DNA of 64,000 nucleotides from Paenibacillus pectinilyticus (lineage in GTDB: Bacteria > Bacillota > Bacilli > Paenibacillales > NBRC-103111). The stretch spans positions 1-64,000 of the forward strand of contig NZ_LYPC01000028.1 in NCBI RefSeq assembly GCF_001700435.1. Reading direction: 5' to 3'. A program made the position numbers and the translations under genes. Under the pieces are notes generated by a model. That model did not search any database, was not told where the DNA came from, and worked only from the letters and a program-made list of their open reading frames with translations. Below are positions 59,085-64,000 of the stretch, piece by piece; the first letter of the stretch is position 1, and each line of letters begins with the position of its first letter.

Positions 59085-59248
59085 GTATGTAGCTCTCTTC
59101 CAATATAAAAAAGATGCGGGCACAGTGGGCCCACATCTTCATCAATAACAGGTTCATAACAAACCCATTGAATGTACATGATGATTCATTCAGACCAGCC
59201 AACGTCGCGTTAGTCAGGTGAGAAGCGGGCGCTTCTGCTTTACTTGAA
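59085..59248 (-). promoter_or_regulatory. L20-type leader with attenuator, upstream of infC
   Basis: About 180 bases of leader separate the promoter from infC. On the minus strand GATGTGGGC pairs with GCCCGCATC (59133-59111 region) over CCACTGT-like bases, followed by TTTTTT (about 59139-59107), a terminator, 40 bases before infC. Further upstream is another stem (GCAGAAGCGCC/GGCGC...CTTC pattern at 59222-59243). This arrangement matches the Rfam L20 leader, where L20 binds the RNA and causes premature termination. Confidence 0.72.
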
Positions 59249-59250
59249 AC

Positions 59251-59279
59251 ATATTATCATCTCATTCTAGAAAAGTCAA
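59251..59279 (-). promoter_or_regulatory. infC-rpmI-rplT promoter
   Basis: On the minus strand TTGACT (59279-59274) and TAATAT (59256-59251), spacer 17. The -35 overlaps the TGA stop of the upstream glycosyltransferase gene (59276-59278), so the promoter has been placed over the end of that coding region. Confidence 0.8.
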
Positions 59280-60511
59280 CTAACTTGTTTGCTTTTCATC
59301 TCATCCAAGCGAATAACGCGTGTATGCTCTGTATGGCTCCATTGTTTGTTGTTCTGCGTGAAGAACGCATAGAACGTAATAGGCAACCAAGACAGTGTGA
59401 AAATTGGGTAAAGAAGAATATATTTATACGTCTTCTTATGTGCTTTCTCAATTAGCATCGCCAATGGGATCAATACATATACCGCCAAGCTAAGCGAATT
59501 GATGATGACTGGATTAATATGAACCAGGGACGATTGATCTAAAGCACTCGTCGTTATGGATCTGATCCATAGCATCACCGTTAGAATAGCACCGAAGAAG
59601 AAATTGTAAACATTCGCCGAATAGATCGCAGCATCAATTTTCATCCAGCTGCCTTGTTTAATCCCTTGCCATAGCAATGGGAAGAAGAATCGTTTGGCCA
59701 CTTCAAAGTGTCCTTGCATCCAGCGTAGACGCTGCTTGGCAGAGGCTGTGAACGTTAGCGGCTTCTCATCGTAGACACGCGTTTCATAGTTGTACGTCGG
59801 TTTAATCCCCATTTGAACACACATCATGGAGAACTCAAGATCCTCTACCAAGCTTGTTGCCCGCCAGCCAACTTGCTTGAGTAAAGCGGAGTCGAAGCAC
59901 ATGCCCGTTCCACCAAGATAATTGGCAAGCCCCAGATTCGAACGAGGCGTTTGGACAAAACGGTTGGCATAGAAGAACGAAATGGCGAATGAACCTGTAA
60001 TCCAAGAATCGTTCGGGTTCTTCGTATCCAGATAGGCTTGGATCACGCGCGAGCCTGAGCAAAGATCATTGTTCATGTGAGTCAAATAATCAGGGCTAAC
60101 CAGGTTATCTGCATCGAACATCACGATGCCGTCATACTGACGCTCCCGCTTCCAAAGCTCCTTGAGCATCCATTCGATCGCATATCCCTTTCCTCTTAGG
60201 TTCGGGTTATGACGTTCCATCGCGTACACGCCATGATGGCGAGCAATATCAGCCGTGTTATCCGTACAGTTGTCACAAATCACGAAGATGTCGAACATTT
60301 CCTTCGGATAGTCCAAGGTCTTCAGATTCTCGATCAATGCGCCAACAACTTGTTCCTCATTGTGAGCGGCGACCAATACAGCGAACGTTTTCTGTGGAGC
60401 AAACATTTTTTTGTTTTTGGGACGATACCATCCAAAAAAAGTTAAAAACAACTGATACGCACCGATCAGACCCAAAAATACTTGAACGGCAAGCATAATC
60501 TTGTCAAGCAT
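59276..60511 (-). CDS. family 2 glycosyltransferase, membrane bound
   Basis: 411 residues. One N-terminal helix (about 7-27), cytoplasmic GT2 domain (VAAHNEEQVVGALIENL, ICDNCTDNTADIA, VMFDADNLV as DxD, LVEDLEFSMMCVQMG and the QRLRW motif, Q-x-x-RW near residue 265), then three to four helices in the C-terminal third. This is the processive-type architecture shared by IcaA/PgaC and YdaM. It probably extends a beta-linked polysaccharide from a nucleotide sugar. No polysaccharide partner genes adjoin it. The ATG is at 60511 with AAAAGGGGGA. The stop codon is within the infC promoter. Confidence 0.88.
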   Translation of the reverse strand: MLDKIMLAVQVFLGLIGAYQLFLTFFGWYRPKNKKMFAPQKTFAVLVAAHNEEQVVGALIENLKTLDYPKEMFDIFVICDNCTDNTADIARHHGVYAMERHNPNLRGKGYAIEWMLKELWKRERQYDGIVMFDADNLVSPDYLTHMNNDLCSGSRVIQAYLDTKNPNDSWITGSFAISFFYANRFVQTPRSNLGLANYLGGTGMCFDSALLKQVGWRATSLVEDLEFSMMCVQMGIKPTYNYETRVYDEKPLTFTASAKQRLRWMQGHFEVAKRFFFPLLWQGIKQGSWMKIDAAIYSANVYNFFFGAILTVMLWIRSITTSALDQSSLVHINPVIINSLSLAVYVLIPLAMLIEKAHKKTYKYILLYPIFTLSWLPITFYAFFTQNNKQWSHTEHTRVIRLDEMKSKQVS

Positions 60512-61060
60512 GAAGCAAAGTCCCCCTTTTTTTATGCACGACAGCTCTCTTTTTATATGCCTTGTGCTTTTATGTACAGGCCATTCTGATTAACATATTA
60601 CGAGTAAAACAAGTCGTTTTTGATTTTCCTCTCTTTCCCCCTGTTTGTCAAAGTCTGCAAACTTCGAAAAAGCGCCACTTCTTTGTAATTTGGGAGGTTC
60701 GCACACGCCGAATAGAGCATGCGCTTGAAATCGGTTCGAAAATGTCTTGTTTTCATCGTTTTTCATTTATTGTGTACATAATGTTCACCATTTAGACGAA
60801 CAACCATCATTCCAATGGGAATCTGACTAAATTATAAGTCACTCCATCTCTTTCTTACAAGTTTTGCTTGATTACCCTGTTAATGGATAACGATAATCCA
60901 CCATAACAACATTCGCAGCCATGAGTCGCTAAGAGTCCGTCGCCCGCGATTCGGCAGTCTAAGTGTAGGATCATTAGGTTAGATCCTTGATATTCGGGGT
61001 AAACTAACAAGAAAAACCTGTGAATTCAAGCAGATTCAAGGAATATGTGTCATCCTAACA
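60512..61060 (+). other. 549-bp spacer with no recognised gene
   Basis: A plus-strand frame of 77 codons (60562-60795) has no ribosome binding site and no family likeness. The bases 60900-61020 contain a GGATC/GATCC hairpin (60968-60989) and GC-rich short stems, but no riboswitch class I can match. On the minus strand, the bases before the glycosyltransferase start are AT-rich and could hold its promoter. I see nothing further. Confidence 0.4.
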
Positions 61061-61068
61061 TAGAAAGA

Positions 61069-61106
61069 TTAACGCAAGATTAGTGCTACATTAATTTGAT
61101 TTTATG
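61069..61106 (+). promoter_or_regulatory. candidate PhoP box (TTAAC-like repeats)
   Basis: TTAACG at 61069, TTAGTG at 61080, TTAATT at 61091 and TTTATG at 61101 are spaced by 11, 11 and 10 bases. PhoP of Bacillus binds TT(A/C/T)A(C/T)A repeats with about 11-base spacing. A further TTACAC at 61115 and TTAATC at 61123 continue the trend. The distance to the ATG (61198) fits binding near -35. Two of the four repeats are weak matches. Confidence 0.4.
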
Positions 61107-61197
61107 AATATTTATTACACCGTTAATCTTCCTCTAATAATTCCTCGTTACACTATGAGTAGATAGGAAATTCAAATTATGAAGGAGGCAGCTACTC

Positions 61198-61725
61198 ATG
61201 AGCAGAGTCGTACATTGGCTACAGGATCATGAAACACGTCTGTTCCACTTCGTCAACCAACGTATCCAACACAATTTCCTCGATGCTTTTTTTACGAAAA
61301 TCACACATTTAGGCGGTGCTACTGCATCCATCATGCTCTCGTTGTGCTTAGCCATCTTCGGTCACGGCTCTCTTCGTATCGCTGGTATTCAAGCACTGAT
61401 TGCCCTGACGATTAGCCATATCCCTGTTGCCATTATGAAGAAAAAATATCCTAGACTCCGCCCTTATCTCGTACATCCCCAAACCATTACGTATAAAAAT
61501 CCATTAACCGATCATTCATTCCCGTCTGGTCATACTACAGCGATCTTCTCAGTCCTTGTTCCCTTAGCTTTTGCCTTACCCGTTCTTGGACTCGTCCTTA
61601 TGCCTCTTGCGTTACTTGTCGGCCTATCGCGCATTTATTTAGGGCTGCACTATCCATCTGATTGTATCGTGGGATGTTTATTAGGAACGTCAGCGTCGCT
61701 AATTACTGTCGCATTCTGGGGGTAA
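61198..61725 (+). CDS. PAP2-family phosphatase, membrane bound
   Basis: 175 residues, GAAGGAGG before the ATG. Five to six hydrophobic helices. The phosphatase motifs are KKKYPRLRP, FPSGHTTAIFS (PSGH with the catalytic His) and SRIYLGLHYPSDCIVG. Typical substrates are phosphatidate, undecaprenyl-pyrophosphate or PGP. It is followed directly (stop TAA then ATG) by an MGDG-synthase-like glycosyltransferase, so a phosphatidate-phosphatase role giving diacylglycerol is plausible. Confidence 0.92.
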   Translation: MSRVVHWLQDHETRLFHFVNQRIQHNFLDAFFTKITHLGGATASIMLSLCLAIFGHGSLRIAGIQALIALTISHIPVAIMKKKYPRLRPYLVHPQTITYKNPLTDHSFPSGHTTAIFSVLVPLAFALPVLGLVLMPLALLVGLSRIYLGLHYPSDCIVGCLLGTSASLITVAFWG

Positions 61726-62850
61726 ATGATGGAACCTGTTTCACAGAAAAAAAGAGTGCTTATTCTATCTGAAGGCTTCGGGGCTGGGCATACACAGGCA
61801 GCCTTCGCCTTAGCTGGCAGCTTGGAGCAGCGCTGCGTTTCCATCGAAACACGCGTTGTAGAGCTCGGTTCCTTCTTACACCCAACGCTTGCACCTTGGA
61901 TTTTCAGCGCCTACAAGAAAACCATCTCAGCACAACCCAAGCTTTATGGGCGATTGTACCGATCACAGTATCAGAAATCGCTCAATCCTTTGACCCAACT
62001 GGCCTTACATCGGATTTTCTATGCACAAACAGCAGCTATGATAAGGGATTGGGAGCCACATGCTATCGTGTGTACGCATCCTTTTCCCAGTGTCGTTGTT
62101 TCGAGGTTGAAAAGAGCTGGCTTACACACGCCGCTGTGCACCGTCATCACCGATTACGACGTTCATGGAACTTGGGTAAGTCGCGAGGTTAATAAATACA
62201 TGGTGTCTTCGGAGGATGTTAAACATAAGCTGTTGGTGCACGGTGTCGCGGCCGCACACGTCGAAATTACAGGCATTCCTGTTCATCCCAGCTTCCGTGA
62301 AGTGCATGATAAGACTTTGATTCGACAGCAATTTCAATTAGCACCACTCCCTACTGTGCTCATCATGGGCGGAGGTTGGGGATTAATTGGCGGGGACTCT
62401 CTAAGTGAACATCTCGTTGCGTGGAGAGACCGGATACAGTTTATTTTTTGTCTGGGGCAAAATGAGAAAGCCTTAGCGAAGCTGGCAGCAGATCCGCGAT
62501 ATGTCCATCCGCATATCCATTTGCTCGGTTTCTCACGTGAGATTGATAAGCTCATGGAAGCCTCTGACCTGCTCGTTACGAAGCCAGGCGGAATGACATG
62601 TTCGGAAGGACTCGCCAAGGCGATTCCTATGCTGTTCTATGATCCGATTCCAGGCCAAGAGGAAGAGAATGTGCACTATTTTACAAAACACGGCTTTGGA
62701 GAACCGATTCAATCCTCGGATACGATCTCGCATTGGCTGACCATGCTAGCTAGCCGCTACTCCGACGTGCAGGCCTCACGCGTATCGAACAAGAACAGAA
62801 ATTTACCCGCAGGCGATGGTTCTGAAGTAATCCTGCAAATGCTGGGGTAG
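61726..62850 (+). CDS. MGDG-synthase-family glycosyltransferase (UgtP-like, processive diacylglycerol glucosyltransferase type)
   Basis: 374 residues, starting ATG ATG directly after the PAP2 stop, with GGGGG inside the end of that gene as ribosome binding site. The N-terminal MGDG_synth domain begins ILSEGFGAGHTQAAFALAGSL (the family GxGH motif) and the C-terminal GT28/GT-B domain has IMGGGWGLIGG, VTKPGGMTCSEGLAKAIPMLF and PIPGQEEENVHYF. It would transfer sugar to diacylglycerol, making glycolipid, or act on a different lipid acceptor. The context with PAP2 and possible Pho repeats suggests membrane lipid replacement. Confidence 0.9.
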   Translation: MMEPVSQKKRVLILSEGFGAGHTQAAFALAGSLEQRCVSIETRVVELGSFLHPTLAPWIFSAYKKTISAQPKLYGRLYRSQYQKSLNPLTQLALHRIFYAQTAAMIRDWEPHAIVCTHPFPSVVVSRLKRAGLHTPLCTVITDYDVHGTWVSREVNKYMVSSEDVKHKLLVHGVAAAHVEITGIPVHPSFREVHDKTLIRQQFQLAPLPTVLIMGGGWGLIGGDSLSEHLVAWRDRIQFIFCLGQNEKALAKLAADPRYVHPHIHLLGFSREIDKLMEASDLLVTKPGGMTCSEGLAKAIPMLFYDPIPGQEEENVHYFTKHGFGEPIQSSDTISHWLTMLASRYSDVQASRVSNKNRNLPAGDGSEVILQMLG

Positions 62851-62874
62851 GAGCAACATACCATAGAAAGTAAA

Positions 62875-62923
62875 AAACAGACTATCCTTGCTGCTGAAGA
62901 GCGCAACACGGAAGAGTCTGTTT
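62875..62923. terminator. terminator between the glycosyltransferase and trmB genes
   Basis: AAACAGACT (62875-62883) pairs with AGTCTGTTT (62915-62923), loop of 31 with partial inner pairing (TCC/GGA). TTATTTG follows on the plus strand. It also stands after trmB on the other strand. Confidence 0.6.
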
Positions 62924-62931
62924 ATTTGTTC

Positions 62932-63702
62932 TTATTCCGCTGTTTCATCGGAATCTGTCGATTCAGCGGCAACGGCGGATGCAGCAGCATGCTGCAATTG
63001 CTCTTGATGTGCGGATAGCGCGTCCTGTCCGATCACAACTTCACACCGGTGAATGTTCATGCCTTGTCCAGCGAATTTTGTTTCGTATTCTGTCATCACG
63101 TGATCAGGATGAATACCATCCACATGAAGATTTAATGAAATATTCCGCATTCTGAGTCCCATATCGGCAAAGGAATTCAATGAGAATTCAAATAAGGATT
63201 GCGAATCCGTTTTCAAATGAATCTCGCCTTTGCTGTTCAGGATTTGTTGATATTTCGACACAAATCCAGGATGAGTCAAACGTCTGCGTGCATGCTTTTT
63301 CTTCGGCCATGGATCGCTAAAATTCAAATAAACACGTTCCAACTCGCCTTCAGCAAAAGCTTCCTCAATATGCTCAATGTTGAACAACATGAGTCTCAAA
63401 TTCGGTATGCTGAGCACCCCATCTTCGTCCTCAGTCGTTATCTCATGAGCAACTTTGGCTTTTTCACTTGCCTTACGAATGAGTTCGTCATACATATCCA
63501 CACCAATGAAATTGATATTTGGATATTTCTTGCTCATTGTACTAATAAACCGCCCTTTACCCATCCCAAGCTCGGCATGAATCGGGTTATTGTTTCCGAA
63601 TAACTCGGCCCATTTGCCTTTGTAGTCCTTGGCATTTAATACGACGAGTTCCTTTTGACGTTCAATATCTTCTCTGATTCCTTTTCTACCCCGTAAACGC
63701 AT
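62932..63702 (-). CDS. trmB: tRNA (guanine-N7-)-methyltransferase
   Basis: 256 residues from ATG 63702 (MRLRGRKGIRE), with a strong GGAGGAAA upstream; the frame stays open to 63771 without a site. It methylates G46 of tRNA with SAM. Visible are HAELGMGKGRFISTMSKKYPNINFIGVDMY (SAM binding), VYLNFSDPWPKKKHARRRLTHPGF and LKTDSQSLFEFSL. After about residue 225 comes an Ala/Glu/Asp-rich tail (HQEQLQHAAASAVAAESTD...) not needed for the fold. It ends at a hairpin shared with the convergent gene. Confidence 0.95.
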   Translation of the reverse strand: MRLRGRKGIREDIERQKELVVLNAKDYKGKWAELFGNNNPIHAELGMGKGRFISTMSKKYPNINFIGVDMYDELIRKASEKAKVAHEITTEDEDGVLSIPNLRLMLFNIEHIEEAFAEGELERVYLNFSDPWPKKKHARRRLTHPGFVSKYQQILNSKGEIHLKTDSQSLFEFSLNSFADMGLRMRNISLNLHVDGIHPDHVMTEYETKFAGQGMNIHRCEVVIGQDALSAHQEQLQHAAASAVAAESTDSDETAE

Positions 63703-63811
63703 TATCGATTTTCCTCCTACACGTACATGCTTTCGAATACAAATCATAGTCGATTCTATAAAAAAAATCAAAGCTTTCCTTAGATAGAGAGCTAATACTA
63801 TCTTCTATTTG

Positions 63812-63846
63812 AAAGAAAGCACCCTCCACTATAATGGAAGGTGCCC
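63812..63846 (-). terminator. terminator of the partial WGxxGxxG gene
   Basis: GCACCCTCCA (63819-63828) pairs with TGGAAGGTGC (63835-63844) with a mismatch in the middle; the minus strand continues TTTCTTTC. It begins 20 bases after the stop at 63864. Confidence 0.7.
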
Positions 63847-63863
63847 CTGATCATCCTGATCGT

Positions 63864-64000
63864 TTATTTATAGCTTTCATCTCTTCTTCTATTACTGCTT
63901 CGCAGACCAGCTAAGCCTAATAGACCTACTAGGCCCAACCATCCCCAACTCATCCCATTGGATTTAGTCGTAGTTGTAGAATACGCTCGATAATTATTAC
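63864..64000 (-). CDS. C-terminal end of a WGxxGxxG-CTERM protein, cut by the window edge
   Basis: The last 44 residues visible on the minus strand end with SWGWLGLVGLLGLAGLR and a short basic tail (SSNRRRDESYK, stop TAA at 63866-63864). A glycine-spaced WGWxGxxGLxGLxG helix followed by basic residues is the mark of the WGxxGxxG-CTERM family, small secreted proteins of Firmicutes. The preceding part is Thr/Ser/Asn-rich (YSTTTTKSNGM). The N-terminus and signal peptide lie beyond position 64000. Confidence 0.7.
   Translation of the reverse strand, partial: NNYRAYSTTTTKSNGMSWGWLGLVGLLGLAGLRSSNRRRDESYK

Noticed and set aside
60562..60795. 77-codon frame downstream of the glycosyltransferase start
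   Set aside because: No ribosome binding site, no motif, and AT-rich intergenic composition.
60540..61020. Possible cyclic-dinucleotide riboswitch
   Set aside because: I looked for the core blocks of c-di-AMP (ydaO) and c-di-GMP classes because of the GT2 and lipid genes nearby, and found none in order.

Overview
The window looks like chromosome of an endospore-forming Firmicute, most likely Paenibacillus or a close relative. The basis is two tripartite ger germinant-receptor operons plus a GerPF-like protein, SigI/RsgI, a split GcvPA/GcvPB glycine decarboxylase, a T-box in front of ilvB, strong AGGAGG ribosome binding sites with many TTG/GTG starts, and ABC sugar clusters with YesM/YesN two-component regulators. 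Base composition is moderate, with three sharply GC-rich blocks inside otherwise ordinary genes. No tRNA, rRNA, CRISPR array, insertion sequence or prophage was seen.

Layout. 0-3 kb: a decayed DinB-family remnant, a small membrane protein, a GerPF-like protein and a secreted GH43/ricin-lectin enzyme. 3-9 kb: a molybdopterin oxidoreductase and gcvH (minus), divergent from gcvT-gcvPA-gcvPB (plus), which sit behind a tandem glycine riboswitch; a four-unit intergenic repeat follows. 9-15 kb: a Gfo/Idh/MocA-MFS pair, a membrane protein, leucyl aminopeptidase and an aldo/keto reductase with iron-sulfur cysteines. 15-20.8 kb: sigI-rsgI with a SigI-type promoter, an XRE regulator, a kinase-less membrane protein and a LytTR response regulator, then small proteins. 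20.9-26.6 kb: an alpha-glucan operon of DUF4912, a GH57::GT4 fusion and GH15. 26.7-28.7 kb: tetR and a cytochrome P450, each preceded by the same 14-bp palindrome.

28.7-38.2 kb: a minus-strand carbohydrate-uptake locus (YesM/YesN-type kinase and regulator, lipoprotein, two permeases, Gfo/Idh/MocA, metallophosphoesterase). 38.3-40.7 kb: a GcvH-like protein without the lipoyl lysine, AhpC-type peroxiredoxin and leuB. 40.8-46.8 kb: a five-gene ger operon (A-B-C-B-C). 47-53.8 kb: an aminotransferase and the ilvB-ilvN-ilvC-leuA operon behind a T-box. 53.8-57.8 kb: a second ger operon (A-C-B) on the other strand. 57.9-60.5 kb: infC-rpmI-rplT with an L20-type leader and an ATT start, and a GT2 glycosyltransferase. 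61-64 kb: PAP2 phosphatase and an MGDG-synthase-like glycosyltransferase behind possible PhoP repeats, trmB, and the end of a WGxxGxxG protein cut by the window edge.

Most content is core metabolism and sporulation/germination. The least explained parts are the lysine-less GcvH paralog downstream of ahpC, the DUF4912/GH57::GT4/GH15 operon, the kinase-less sensor-like membrane protein, the four-copy intergenic repeat, and the possible phosphate control of the glycolipid pair. All family calls are from reading motifs by eye; no database search was run.
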